From: Nocardioides guangzhouensis
GTDB taxonomy: Bacteria; Actinomycetota; Actinomycetes; Propionibacteriales; Nocardioidaceae
Direction: 5' to 3'
Assembly: GCF_004519545.1 (NCBI RefSeq)
Contig: NZ_SDKM01000032.1
Location: 1-43,015, forward strand
Length of the DNA: 43,015 nt
In this document: in pieces, positions 32,060 through 40,444 of the stretch
Layout: each line of letters starts with the position of its first letter
Position numbering within the stretch: the stretch's first letter is position 1
Translations under genes and position numbers: made by a program
The notes under the pieces: model-generated
What the model was told of the DNA's origin: nothing
The model's input: the letters and a program-made list of their open reading frames with translations, nothing else
The model's database searches: none

Positions 32060-33409
32060 GTGAGCGAGCAGCAGCGATCGGCCATGGCGTCCTTCTGGCA
32101 CGACCTCCCGCGCGAGGGCAAGCTGCTGATCTCCGTGGTGGTCTTCGAGTTCATCGGCACCGGGCTGGTGCTGCCGTTCTGGGTGGTCTACCTCCACGAG
32201 GTCCGCGGGTTCGGGCTGGACACGGTGGGCGTGCTGCTGGCCGTGCTGCCGCTGGCCGGCATGATCTCCTCGCTCGCCGCCGGCCCGGCGATCGACCGCC
32301 TCGGGCCGCGGGCGATCCAGGTGCTCACGCTGGTGCTCGCGATCAGCGGGCAGTGCGTGATGGCCTTCGCCGCGACCCTGCCGCTCGCGGTCCTCGGGAT
32401 GACCCTGACCGGTGCGTCGTTCGGCCTCGGCTGGCCGTCGTGGCAGTCACTGGTGGCGTCGGTGGTGCCGAGCGCGATCCGCCAGCGCTACTTCGGCCTC
32501 AACTTCACGCTGCTCAACCTCGGCATCGGCATCGGCGGCGTGGTCGGCGGCATCGTGGTCGACGTCGAGCGGACCTGGACGTTCCAGCTGATGTACCTCG
32601 GGGACGCGCTCAGCTACGCCCTGCCGCTGGTGGTGCTGCTGGTGCCGCTGCGGCACGTGGGCGGCCCGGTGCCGTCGACCCACGAGGAGGGCACGCCGTC
32701 GGTCGGCTACCTCGGCGTGCTGCGCCGCCCGGCGATGCCGCTGATGGTGGCCCTGTCGTTCGTGCTCGCGTTCGTCGGCTACGGGCAGCTCAACAGCGGC
32801 ATGCCGGCGTTCGCCCGCAGCATCAGCGAGGTGTCGACCCGCGGCCTCGGCTGGGCGTTCGCCGCCAACACCGTGGTGATCGTGCTGATCCAGCTGGTCG
32901 TGCTGCAGCGGATCGAGGGCCGGCGCCGCACCCGTGTGGTCATGGTGATGGCGGTCGTCTGGGGGGTCGCCTGGCTGCTGCTCGGGCTCTCCGGGCTGGT
33001 CCCGGGCACCGCCGGCGCCACGCTGCTGGTCGCGGCCTGTGCGTCGGTGTTCGCGCTGGGCGAGACGCTGTTCCAGCCGACCATGCCGGCGATGACCAAC
33101 GACCTGGCCCCCGACGACCTGCGGGGTCGCTACAACGCGATCACGGCCGGCTCGTTCCAGCTCGGCTCGATCGTGGCTCCGGTGGTCGCCGGCCTCTTCA
33201 TCGACCGCAACCTGGGGGCCGGCTTCATCGCCACGCTGCTGCTCGGGCTGGTCGTGCTGGTGCTGATGGTGCGGCGGCTGGAGTCGCAGATCACGCCAGA
33301 GGTCAACGGCATCAGGAGCGCGGACGTGGAGCCGGCGCCGAAGGTGCCGGTGCCCGGGGTCCCGGAGCCCGCGTCCAGCGCAGCGACAGCCACAGCATCG
33401 CCGCACTGA
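32060..33409 (+). CDS. MFS transporter (drug/metabolite efflux type)
   Basis: The 449-residue, 12-helix MFS protein has SVVVFEFIGTGLVLPFWVVY in helix 1, a loop GPAIDRLGPRAIQ between helices 2 and 3, and PDDLRGRYNAITAGSFQLGS in the second half. It resembles the DHA-type multidrug carriers; the substrate is unknown. GTG 32060 is chosen because the segment before it is not conserved; GTG 32024 and ATG 32084 are alternatives, and no good ribosome-binding site is visible. A repeat array lies just upstream. Its last 98 bases overlap the 3' end of a convergent membrane-protein gene. Confidence 0.82.
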   Translation: MSEQQRSAMASFWHDLPREGKLLISVVVFEFIGTGLVLPFWVVYLHEVRGFGLDTVGVLLAVLPLAGMISSLAAGPAIDRLGPRAIQVLTLVLAISGQCVMAFAATLPLAVLGMTLTGASFGLGWPSWQSLVASVVPSAIRQRYFGLNFTLLNLGIGIGGVVGGIVVDVERTWTFQLMYLGDALSYALPLVVLLVPLRHVGGPVPSTHEEGTPSVGYLGVLRRPAMPLMVALSFVLAFVGYGQLNSGMPAFARSISEVSTRGLGWAFAANTVVIVLIQLVVLQRIEGRRRTRVVMVMAVVWGVAWLLLGLSGLVPGTAGATLLVAACASVFALGETLFQPTMPAMTNDLAPDDLRGRYNAITAGSFQLGSIVAPVVAGLFIDRNLGAGFIATLLLGLVVLVLMVRRLESQITPEVNGIRSADVEPAPKVPVPGVPEPASSAATATASPH

Positions 33410-34181
33410 GCACGGCCAGCACCACGAAGCCCGGGACCACCGCCAGCGAGACGACCGTCGAGGACGGGTCGGCGCGGTGACCCATCCACTGGTCGACGGC
33501 CACCCCGACCGCCTCGACGGTCCAGAACACCAGCCCGGCCGAGGCAAGGAAGTAGCCGACCTGCAGGCGCCGCCACACGGCGTACCCGATCCACGCGAAC
33601 GCCGGCAGCCACAGACCGAGGTCCTGCACGAACACCGGGTTGGTGGTGAGGCCGGTGCCGTCGAGGAAGTCCGGCGGCAGGTCTCCACGGACCCCCGGCA
33701 CGACCCGCGACAGCCAGACGAGGGCGTTGAGGACCACGACGACCCAGAGGTACGACGCCACGGCACGCGCCGGAACCGACCGCCCGTCGAGGTGGCTCGG
33801 GTCGGTGCGCAGCAGCAGCACCAGCAGGGTGGCCGCGGCCAGCCCGAGCATCGCGACGTACAGCAGGAACAACCGGTTGAACGGCGTGGCGAAGCAGAAG
33901 AGGACGGCGTTGTAGAGCAGGTACGCCGTCGCGCCGACCTCGACGGCACGCGTGGCGAGGCCGTCGCGGAACGCGGCGACCACGAGCAGCGGGACGGCGA
34001 TGACGAGCACCACGACCGCGGTGCCGCGGGCCGAGCCGTTCATCGCGGCCGGGCCGGTCAGCACGTCGTCGACCAGCCAGGTCGGGGCCGCCGCGGCGAC
34101 GGCGACGACGGCCAGCGCGAGCGGGAGCCGACGGTCAGCGGTCGCGCGGTGCGCGGCGGGGCGGACGGCGAGCGTGGTCAT
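33312..34181 (-). CDS. multi-pass membrane protein of unknown function
   Basis: The 289-residue protein has about eight hydrophobic helices, for example LPLALAVVAVAAAAPTWLVD and NRLFLLYVAMLGLAAATLLV, and a disordered Ala/Pro C-terminus (last 20 residues). I do not recognise the family. It is last in a minus-strand run with a smaller membrane protein (ATGA overlap at 34178-34181) and a flavodoxin. GGAGG lies 8 bases before the ATG. Its 3' end overlaps the convergent MFS gene by 98 bases; that part encodes the Pro/Ala tail on this strand, so its reading frame there is weakly constrained. Confidence 0.7.
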   Translation of the reverse strand: MTTLAVRPAAHRATADRRLPLALAVVAVAAAAPTWLVDDVLTGPAAMNGSARGTAVVVLVIAVPLLVVAAFRDGLATRAVEVGATAYLLYNAVLFCFATPFNRLFLLYVAMLGLAAATLLVLLLRTDPSHLDGRSVPARAVASYLWVVVVLNALVWLSRVVPGVRGDLPPDFLDGTGLTTNPVFVQDLGLWLPAFAWIGYAVWRRLQVGYFLASAGLVFWTVEAVGVAVDQWMGHRADPSSTVVSLAVVPGFVVLAVLSAAMLWLSLRWTRAPGPRAPAPSAPAPRPRS

Positions 34182-34621
34182 GGCCGCACCTCCGAGGGAC
34201 GTGCGAGGTCGGCCCGCAGGTCGTCGAGCGCGGCCGGGAGGAACAGCGCCAGGAACGGCACGCACCAGATCCAGAAGCCCCAGCCGAACGCCATCAGCGC
34301 CAGGTGGAAGCCGATCACGAGGACCCAGCCCAGGCTGCGCCAATGGCCGCGGCCGAGGAGCAGCAGCAGCGCGATCGCCAGCTCGAAGGCGGCGACCATC
34401 AGGCCCCAGAACGCCGGGTGTGCCATGAACCCCTCGTCCCACGCGCGAGTCAGCCCGGGCGCCAGCGCCGCGTCGCCGAAGCCGGCGTACGCCTGCGGGT
34501 CCGCGCCGACCAGCCCGACGTGGACGCCGGCCGTGAAGAGGTACAGCCCACCGACCGCGTGCCGGCCGAGCAGGCGACCGGCACGCGCCGACCGGGCCGC
34601 AGCCGGGGCGGTGGCGCTCAT
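34178..34621 (-). CDS. small DoxX-like membrane protein
   Basis: The 147-residue protein has about four transmembrane helices: LYLFTAGVHVGLVG, FWGLMVAAFELAIALLLLLG, SLGWVLVIGFHLALMAFGWG and FWIWCVPFLALFLPAAL. The layout is like DoxX-family membrane proteins, but no diagnostic residue lets me be sure. It starts 4 bases after the flavodoxin stop and overlaps the next membrane gene by ATGA, so the three are probably co-transcribed. A redox role in membranes with the flavodoxin is possible (inference). Confidence 0.6.
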   Translation of the reverse strand: MSATAPAAARSARAGRLLGRHAVGGLYLFTAGVHVGLVGADPQAYAGFGDAALAPGLTRAWDEGFMAHPAFWGLMVAAFELAIALLLLLGRGHWRSLGWVLVIGFHLALMAFGWGFWIWCVPFLALFLPAALDDLRADLARPSEVRP

Positions 34622-34625
34622 CGCG

Positions 34626-35132
34626 TCACCCCCCGGCGTGCGTGGACGGTCGCTCGGCGAGCGACGCGCCCCAGGTGCGGGCCCGGGCGAGCTCGCCGTC
34701 GGCGAGCGGCCCGGCAGTGCCGGTCACGTAGAAGCTGACCGGTTCCAGCACCTGCCGGAATCCGTGGTGGCGCAGCAGCCTGGCCGCGCCGCGGGCAGCG
34801 GACCCGGGCAGGCGACGCACCCGGTCGATCCGGGTGTCGAAAGTGGCGACGGTCAGGTCCGCGGAGGGCTCGAGCCGCCCGAGCCACTCCCGGATGCCGT
34901 CGCCGTCGCCCGCGGTCGCGCCCTGTTCGACCGCGTCCGCCCGGGTCCGCTCCCGGCTCATGCCGAAGGCGTGCGTGGGACCGCCGACCACGAGCAGGTC
35001 GAGGTCCGCGACGACGCCGGGGTCGGTGTCGCGTACGTCGGACACCGGACAGCCGCCCAGGCCCTCCGCGACCGCGTCGGCCACCGCGCGGGTGTTGCCG
35101 AACGAGGACTCCACGACCACCAGCGTGCGCAT
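34626..35132 (-). CDS. flavodoxin-like protein
   Basis: The 168-residue protein has a flavodoxin fold: the FMN phosphate loop VVVESSFGNTRAVADA at the N-terminus, DLLVVGGPTHAFGMSR for the isoalloxazine loop, and VTGTAGPLADGELARARTWG at the end. It carries electrons or acts in a quinone/FMN reduction. ATG 35132 is chosen because AGGAGG is 8 bases upstream; the ATG at 35138 would be only 2 bases from it. It is first of a three-gene minus-strand run with two membrane proteins. Confidence 0.82.
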   Translation of the reverse strand: MRTLVVVESSFGNTRAVADAVAEGLGGCPVSDVRDTDPGVVADLDLLVVGGPTHAFGMSRERTRADAVEQGATAGDGDGIREWLGRLEPSADLTVATFDTRIDRVRRLPGSAARGAARLLRHHGFRQVLEPVSFYVTGTAGPLADGELARARTWGASLAERPSTHAGG

Positions 35133-35221
35133 CGTCATCGCCTCCTGCTTCCACTCTGGTCGCGCGCGGGAGAGGTCGGCAGGGCCGAGCGGCCGCGCCG
35201 TCGGGACGAAGGTCCCGGCGG

Positions 35222-36460
35222 TCAGCCGAGCCGTCGGCCCAGCGGTCGGAACCGGGCGCCGAGGCCGCAGGCGAGCACCCCGAGGCCCGCCACCGAGACC
35301 ACGAGCAGGCCGGCACCCGGGGAGACCCGGTCCACCAGCTGCCCGGCGACCGCGGCGCCCGCGGCCACGCCCACCACGTTGGCGGTCGCCAGCGCGGTCA
35401 TCGTGGTGGTGCCCCAGCCGGCGGGCGCGGCCCGCTCGGCCAGCGCGTAGGCACTGACCAGCGCCGGGGCGAGGGCCAGCCCGAGGAACAGGCAGGCGAG
35501 GCCGAGCAGCGGCGGCGGACCGGCGAGGGCGACGACGCCGCCGCCGAGCACCAGCAGTGCTCCTCCGGCCGCGATCCGGTCCGCGAGCGCGAACCGGGCC
35601 GGTAGCCGGGTGCTGAGCAGCCCGGCCACCGCGGACCCCACGCCCATGAGCGCGTAGACCGGTCCGGTCAGGCCGTCGTGCCCGGACTCCGCCATGCGGG
35701 CGGCGACGCCGGTCTGCGAGGAGCCGAAGACCACGCCGACCGCGGCCATCGCCAGCAGCAGGAACGCGAGGTGAGCGACCGGCAGCGGGGCCCGAGGTAC
35801 GTCGGGGGTCGAGGCCGCCCGCCCGCGGCCGGGCAGCGAGCTCGGGTGCAGGGCGAAGCCGGTCTGCGCGACGAGGGCGAGGACCAGGGCCAGCCCCAGC
35901 CCGACGTACGGCGCGGTGAGGCCGGCCACCGTGCTGACCAGCACGGGTCCGACCACGAACGAGGCCTCGTCGACCGCGCCCTCGTAGGCCATCGCGGTCG
36001 CCGTGAACGGCAGCCGGTCCGGTCGGCGCCGGGCGACCACCGACCAGCGGGCGCGGGCCATCGCCCCGGCCTGCGGGTTGGCCAGCCCGACCAGGGCCGC
36101 GATCAGCATCGCGGGGCCGAGGGTGTCGCCGAGCAGCAGGAACGCGGCGATGCCGAGCACCTGCACTGCCGTCGAGGCGAGCAGCACGGGGCGCTGGCCG
36201 AACCGGTCGGCGAGCGCGCCGACGACGGGTCCGCCGATCCCGCCGCCGATGCTCAGGGCGGCGACCGCGAGCCCGCCGGAGGCGAAGGACCCGGTCGCGT
36301 CGGCGACGTACAGGAGGATGCCGAGGGGCAGCATCGCGGTGGGCAGGCGCACCGCCATGCCGAGCGCGAGGAACCGCCGGTCGACGGCGCGTGCGAGCGA
36401 GCGGTAGGTGGTGCGGGAGGGAACGACGTCGACGGGGTCGACGAGCGTGGTGACGGTCAT
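35222..36460 (-). CDS. MFS transporter
   Basis: The 412-residue MFS protein has 12 helices, with LADRFGQRPVLL in the loop between helices 2 and 3. It also has AYEGAVDEASFVVGPVLVS in helix 5 and PVYALMGVGSAVAGLLSTR in the second half. The substrate is unknown. It starts 96 bases from, and divergent to, the MobA-like gene, so the two may share control. It is separate from the flavodoxin gene by 89 bases. The gap shows no gene. Confidence 0.82.
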   Translation of the reverse strand: MTVTTLVDPVDVVPSRTTYRSLARAVDRRFLALGMAVRLPTAMLPLGILLYVADATGSFASGGLAVAALSIGGGIGGPVVGALADRFGQRPVLLASTAVQVLGIAAFLLLGDTLGPAMLIAALVGLANPQAGAMARARWSVVARRRPDRLPFTATAMAYEGAVDEASFVVGPVLVSTVAGLTAPYVGLGLALVLALVAQTGFALHPSSLPGRGRAASTPDVPRAPLPVAHLAFLLLAMAAVGVVFGSSQTGVAARMAESGHDGLTGPVYALMGVGSAVAGLLSTRLPARFALADRIAAGGALLVLGGGVVALAGPPPLLGLACLFLGLALAPALVSAYALAERAAPAGWGTTTMTALATANVVGVAAGAAVAGQLVDRVSPGAGLLVVSVAGLGVLACGLGARFRPLGRRLG

Positions 36461-36542
36461 GCGGGCTCCGGGTGCGGCACTGGACGTGCGCGCCACCCCA
36501 CCACTGACACGCGGAACCCCTCTGCTCCTCCGATGGTACCTG

Positions 36543-36552
36543 CCTAGGCTGG
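36543..36552 (+). promoter_or_regulatory. -10 element of the leaderless MobA-like/cox maturation transcript
   Basis: CCTAGGCTGG contains TAGGCT (36545-36550), ending 6 bases before the ATG at 36557, which would make the mRNA leaderless. It is identical to the -10 region before the SAM riboswitch. Confidence 0.5.
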
Positions 36553-36556
36553 GGAC

Positions 36557-37156
36557 ATGGGCATCCACGGACTGCTCCTCGCGGCCGGCGCCGGCACCCG
36601 CATGGGAATGCCGAAGGCGCTGGTCGACGGGTGGCTCACCCGGTCGGTCGACGCGCTGCAGGCGGGCGGCTGCCACGACGTCACCGTCGTGCTCGGCGCC
36701 GGCGCCGACGAGGCGAGCAAGATCCTGGCCGAGGCCGGGGTCGCGGTGCGACAGGTCGTCGCCGACGACTGGGCCGAGGGCATGGGCGCCTCGCTGCGCA
36801 CGGGGCTGCGGGACCTGGCCGGCTCGGGCGCCGGGCACCGCACCGACGCCGCACTGGTGACCCTGGTCGACCTCCCCGACGTCGGACCCGAGGTCGTGCG
36901 CCGGGTGCTGGCCGGGCCGGTCTCGACCGCCACCCTCCGCCGCGCGACGTACGGCGGGACCCCGGGGCACCCGGTCCTGCTCGGCCGGGAGCACTGGCCG
37001 GGCGTCACCGAGAGCGCGACCGGCGACCGCGGCGCGCGCGACTACCTCGCGACCCACGACCCCGAGACGGTCGAGTGCGGCGACCTCGCGACCGGCGCCG
37101 ACCACGACGGTCCGTGCCGCGACGCCCCCACCTCCGACCAACCCCGGCCTCAGTAG
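36557..37156 (+). CDS. MobA-like NTP transferase, molybdenum cofactor maturation
   Basis: The 199-residue nucleotidyltransferase has the NTP-binding loop GLLLAAGAGTRMGMPKALVD (about 5-24) and LVTLVDLPDV for the metal site, as in MobA/MocA proteins. MocA adds CMP to molybdopterin to give the cytosine dinucleotide cofactor of xanthine-dehydrogenase-family enzymes. Its three downstream neighbours (CoxD, CoxE and XdhC types) act on the same enzymes, supporting MocA activity (inference). GTG/ATG starts in this group lack ribosome-binding sites; the transcript seems leaderless. Confidence 0.82.
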   Translation: MGIHGLLLAAGAGTRMGMPKALVDGWLTRSVDALQAGGCHDVTVVLGAGADEASKILAEAGVAVRQVVADDWAEGMGASLRTGLRDLAGSGAGHRTDAALVTLVDLPDVGPEVVRRVLAGPVSTATLRRATYGGTPGHPVLLGREHWPGVTESATGDRGARDYLATHDPETVECGDLATGADHDGPCRDAPTSDQPRPQ

Positions 37157-37159
37157 CGT
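37154..37159 (+). promoter_or_regulatory. internal -10 box before the CoxD-like gene
   Basis: TAGCGT ends 7 bases before ATG 37167 and overlaps the stop of the previous gene. It would give an internal leaderless promoter. No Shine-Dalgarno is present in that gap. Confidence 0.35.
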
Positions 37160-37166
37160 GGACGCC

Positions 37167-38051
37167 ATGGAAGCCGACGACCTGCGCGGGCCGGACGACG
37201 TCGCGCGCCTGCTGGGGGGCACCGGCTACCTCTGCGACGAGGCGCTCGCGACGATCACCTACCTCGGCCTGCGGATGCAGCGCCCGCTGCTGCTCGAGGG
37301 CGAGCCCGGCACCGGCAAGACCTCGCTGGCCGAGGCCCTCGCCACCGCCGCGGGCTGGCCGCTGATCCGGCTGCAGTGCTACGAGGGCATCGACGCCAGC
37401 CAGGCGCTCTACGACTGGGACTTCCCCCGCCAGATCCTGCACCTGCGCGCCCTCGAGGCGGTCGGCGGCGGGCCGGGCGTCGAGGAGGCCGAGAAGAGCC
37501 TGTACGACGAGCGGTTCCTGCTGGCGCGCCCGGTGCTGCAGGCACTGCGCGAGACCCCGGCGGTGCTGCTGGTCGACGAGGTGGACCGGGCCGACGACGA
37601 GTTCGAGGCCTTCCTGCTCGAGGTGCTCTCGACGTACCAGGTGACCATCCCGGAGCTCGGCACCGTCACCGCCGCGACCCCGCCGGTCGTGGTGCTCACC
37701 TCCAACCGCACCCGCGAGCTGCACGACGCGCTCAAGCGACGCTGCCTCTACCACTGGATCGACCACCCCGGCCTCGACCGCGAGGTCGAGATCGTGCGCT
37801 CCCGGGCCCCCGAGGTGTCCGCCGAGCTGGCCCGGCAGGTGGTCGCGGTCGTGCAGCAGCTGCGGGCCCGCGACGACCTGCTCAAGCCCCCGGGCGTCGC
37901 CGAGACCCTCGACTGGGCGCGCGCCCTCGAGCGGCTCGGGGCCACCGAGCTCGACCTGGCCACCGCTTCGGCGACCCTGGGCGCGGTGGTGAAGTACCGC
38001 GACGACACCGAGCGCGTGAAGCACGCGCTCGACCGGATGCTGGCGGTGTGA
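37167..38051 (+). CDS. MoxR-type AAA+ ATPase (CoxD-like)
   Basis: The 294-residue AAA+ ATPase has Walker A GEPGTGKT (45-52, Lys51), Walker B AVLLVDEVDRADDEFE, and sensor VVVLTSNRTRELHDALKRRC. It is of the CoxD/MoxR type, which helps fold or load the MoSCu or related centre of carbon monoxide dehydrogenases and other molybdenum hydroxylases. The next gene encodes its usual VWA partner, 1 base after the stop. ATG 37167 is chosen; a GTG 9 bases before it is also in frame. Confidence 0.88.
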   Translation: MEADDLRGPDDVARLLGGTGYLCDEALATITYLGLRMQRPLLLEGEPGTGKTSLAEALATAAGWPLIRLQCYEGIDASQALYDWDFPRQILHLRALEAVGGGPGVEEAEKSLYDERFLLARPVLQALRETPAVLLVDEVDRADDEFEAFLLEVLSTYQVTIPELGTVTAATPPVVVLTSNRTRELHDALKRRCLYHWIDHPGLDREVEIVRSRAPEVSAELARQVVAVVQQLRARDDLLKPPGVAETLDWARALERLGATELDLATASATLGAVVKYRDDTERVKHALDRMLAV

Positions 38052-38052
38052 G

Positions 38053-39180
38053 GTGACCGCGGACGCCGTGCTGCACCAGCCCGACGAGGTGCTGCTCGGC
38101 TTCGCCCGCGCCCTCCGTGCGGCCGGCGTCCCGGTCACCCTCGACCGGTCCCGGGCCTGGCTGGAGGCGGCCTCGCTGGTCGACCTCGGCGACCGCCAGG
38201 CGACGTACTGGGCGGGGCGGGCGACGCTCTGCTCCTGCCCGGACGACCTGGCCCGCTACGACCAGGTCTTCGACGCGTGGTTCCTCTCCCGAGAGGGGCT
38301 GCCGCGCACCCAGAAGCCCCCGACCCGGGTCGACGTCGCGCAGGCCGACCTGCCCGACGCCGAGCAGGAGGGCGGTGGCCTCGACGACGACCCCGACACG
38401 GTCGCCGCCCGGGCCAGTGCCACCGAGGTGCTGCGGCACCGCGACATCGCCGAGGTCACCGGCGCCCAGAAGGCCACTCTGGCCGCGATGTTCGGGGCGC
38501 TGCACCCGACCGCGCCCGAGCGCCGCGCGCACCGTCGTACGGCGTGGCGGCGGGGCGAGATCGACGCCCACCGCACGCTGCGGACCACGTTGCGCCGGAT
38601 GGGCGAGCCGGGCACCGTCGAGTGGCGCCGCCGCGGCACCCGCCCGCGACGGGTGGTGCTGCTGGTCGACGTCTCCGGCTCCATGAGCAAGTACGCCGAC
38701 GCGCTGCTCCGGCTGTCCCACCGGTTCGTGACCGCGACCGGTGGCCGCGGCGGCGTCGAGGTGTTCACGCTCGGCACGCGGCTCACCCACGTCACCCGGG
38801 CACTGCGGATCCGCGACCCCGAGCGGGCCCTGGTCGCGGCCGGTGAGACGGTCCCGGACTGGGCCGGCGGCACCCGGCTCGGCGACAACCTCAAGGCCTT
38901 CCTCGACCGGTGGGGGCAGCGCGGAATGGCACGCGGGGCCGTGGTGGTTGTGTTCAGTGACGGATGGGAGCGCGGCGACCCGACGCTGCTCGCGGGCCAG
39001 ATGGCCCGGCTGCAGCGGATGGCCCACCGCGTGGTGTGGGTGAACCCGCACCGGGGCAAGGCCGGCTACGAGCCGGTGCAGTCCGGTGTGGTGGCCGCTC
39101 TTCCCTACGTCGACGAGTTCCTGGCCGGCCACTCGCTGGCCACGTTCGCGGACCTGGTGGAGGTGGTCGCCCGTGCGTGA
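38053..39180 (+). CDS. VWA-domain protein (CoxE-like)
   Basis: The 375-residue protein has an acidic mid-section (about 95-120), and a von Willebrand A domain with the metal-binding MIDAS DVSGSMS (206-212) and GGTRLGDNLKAF for its threonine. It is the CoxE partner of MoxR/CoxD ATPases. Together they act as a metal-chaperone machine for molybdenum hydroxylases. GTG at 38053 follows the coxD-like stop directly, and its end overlaps the xdhC-like start by 8 bases. Confidence 0.87.
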   Translation: MTADAVLHQPDEVLLGFARALRAAGVPVTLDRSRAWLEAASLVDLGDRQATYWAGRATLCSCPDDLARYDQVFDAWFLSREGLPRTQKPPTRVDVAQADLPDAEQEGGGLDDDPDTVAARASATEVLRHRDIAEVTGAQKATLAAMFGALHPTAPERRAHRRTAWRRGEIDAHRTLRTTLRRMGEPGTVEWRRRGTRPRRVVLLVDVSGSMSKYADALLRLSHRFVTATGGRGGVEVFTLGTRLTHVTRALRIRDPERALVAAGETVPDWAGGTRLGDNLKAFLDRWGQRGMARGAVVVVFSDGWERGDPTLLAGQMARLQRMAHRVVWVNPHRGKAGYEPVQSGVVAALPYVDEFLAGHSLATFADLVEVVARA

Positions 39181-40336
39181 GGTGCTGGACGAGCTGTTGC
39201 AGTGGTGGCGGGCCGGCGAGACCGTCGGCCTCGGCACCGTGGTCGCGACGTTCCAGTCCGCGCCCCGGCCACCCGGGGCGTCGATGATCGTCGGCCCCGG
39301 CGGCGAGGCGGTGGGCTCGGTGTCCGGCGGCTGCGTCGAGGGCGCGGTCTATGAGCTGGGCCAGGAGGTGGTCGGCAGCGGCACCCCCGTGCTCCAGCGG
39401 TACGGCGTCTCCGACGACGACGCGTTCGCGGTCGGGCTGACCTGCGGCGGCATCCTCGACGTCTACGTCGAGAAGGTGAGCCCCGAGACCTTCCCCGAGC
39501 TCGGCGAGGTCGCGGCCGACCTCGAGGCGAGCCGTCCAGTCGCGGTGGCAACCGTGGTCGACCACCCGGACCCGTCCCGCATCGGCCGCCGCACCATCCT
39601 CCGACCCGACCAGCCGCCCACCGACAGCCTGGGCAGCGACCGGATCGACGACGCCGTGCGCGACGACGCGCTCGGCCTGCTCGCCGCCGGGCGCAGCGAG
39701 GTGCTGTCCTACGGCCCCGACGGCGAGCGCCGCGGTGAGGGCATGCGGGTCTTCGTGTGGGCGTTTGCCCCGAAGCCGCGGATGCTGGTCTTCGGCGCCA
39801 TCGACTTCGCCGCGGCCGTGGCCAGGGTCGGCGGGTTCCTCGGCTACCACGTGACGGTCTGTGACGCGCGGCCGGTGTTCGCGACCAAGACCCGATTCCC
39901 CGACGCCGACGAGGTCGTCGTCGAGTGGCCGCACCGCTACCTCACCGGAGAGATAGAGGCCGGCCGGATCGACCAGCGCACCGCAATCTGTGTGCTCACC
40001 CACGACCCGAAGTTCGACGTGCCGCTGCTCGCGGTCGCGCTGCGCCACCCCGACGTCGCGTACGTCGGCGCGATGGGCTCGCGGCGCACCCACGACGACC
40101 GGCTCAAGCGGCTGCAGGAGGAGGGGCTCACCGACGCGGAACTGGCCCGGCTGTCCTCGCCGATCGGACTGGACCTCGGCGCCCGCACTCCGGAGGAGAC
40201 CGCGGTCAGCATCGCGGCCGAGATCATCGCCCACCAGTGGGGAGGGTCCGGGCAACGGCTGGTCGGCACCGAGGGCCGGATCCACCACGCGGCCGCCCGC
40301 ACCGACGCCGTCACCACCACCCCCACGCCAGGCTGA
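39173..40336 (+). CDS. XdhC/CoxF-family molybdenum hydroxylase maturation protein
   Basis: The 387-residue protein has an N-terminal XdhC_CoxI domain (GTVVATFQSAPRPPGASMIV; GSVSGGCVEGAVYEL; LTCGGILDVYVE, with the conserved Cys) and a C-terminal Rossmann part (about 200-375: RMLVFGAIDFAAAVARVGGF; YVGAMGSRRTHDDRLKRL). XdhC proteins bind and insert the sulfurated molybdenum cofactor into xanthine-dehydrogenase-type enzymes. It completes a maturation operon whose substrate enzyme is not in the window. GTG 39173 is the start, overlapping the coxE-like gene by 8 bases. Its TGA is the first base triplet of a palindromic repeat. Confidence 0.88.
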   Translation: MREVLDELLQWWRAGETVGLGTVVATFQSAPRPPGASMIVGPGGEAVGSVSGGCVEGAVYELGQEVVGSGTPVLQRYGVSDDDAFAVGLTCGGILDVYVEKVSPETFPELGEVAADLEASRPVAVATVVDHPDPSRIGRRTILRPDQPPTDSLGSDRIDDAVRDDALGLLAAGRSEVLSYGPDGERRGEGMRVFVWAFAPKPRMLVFGAIDFAAAVARVGGFLGYHVTVCDARPVFATKTRFPDADEVVVEWPHRYLTGEIEAGRIDQRTAICVLTHDPKFDVPLLAVALRHPDVAYVGAMGSRRTHDDRLKRLQEEGLTDAELARLSSPIGLDLGARTPEETAVSIAAEIIAHQWGGSGQRLVGTEGRIHHAAARTDAVTTTPTPG

Positions 40337-40413
40337 CCCGGCACAAGATGTGCCGGGTCAGCACGCCGGTTCGACGGTGACCCGGCACAAGATGTGCCGG
40401 GTCAGCACGCCGG
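40334..40413. repeat. two 36-bp palindromic repeats, 44-bp period
   Basis: Copies at 40334-40369 and 40378-40413 share TGACCCGGCACA-AGA-TGTGCCGGGTCA followed by GCACGCCGG. Each is a perfect 12-bp stem with a 3-base loop. Copy 1 starts exactly on the xdhC-like stop codon TGA. The same core in the opposite orientation occurs at 42869-42943. Confidence 0.92.
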
Positions 40414-40432
40414 GGCGTCACCAGCACAGCGG

Positions 40433-40438
40433 CATGAT
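40433..40438 (+). promoter_or_regulatory. -10 box for the leaderless lipoprotein hydrolase transcript
   Basis: CATGAT ends 6 bases before GTG 40445 and no Shine-Dalgarno lies between. It sits 19 bases after the second palindromic repeat. Confidence 0.45.
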
Positions 40439-40444
40439 CAGGGT

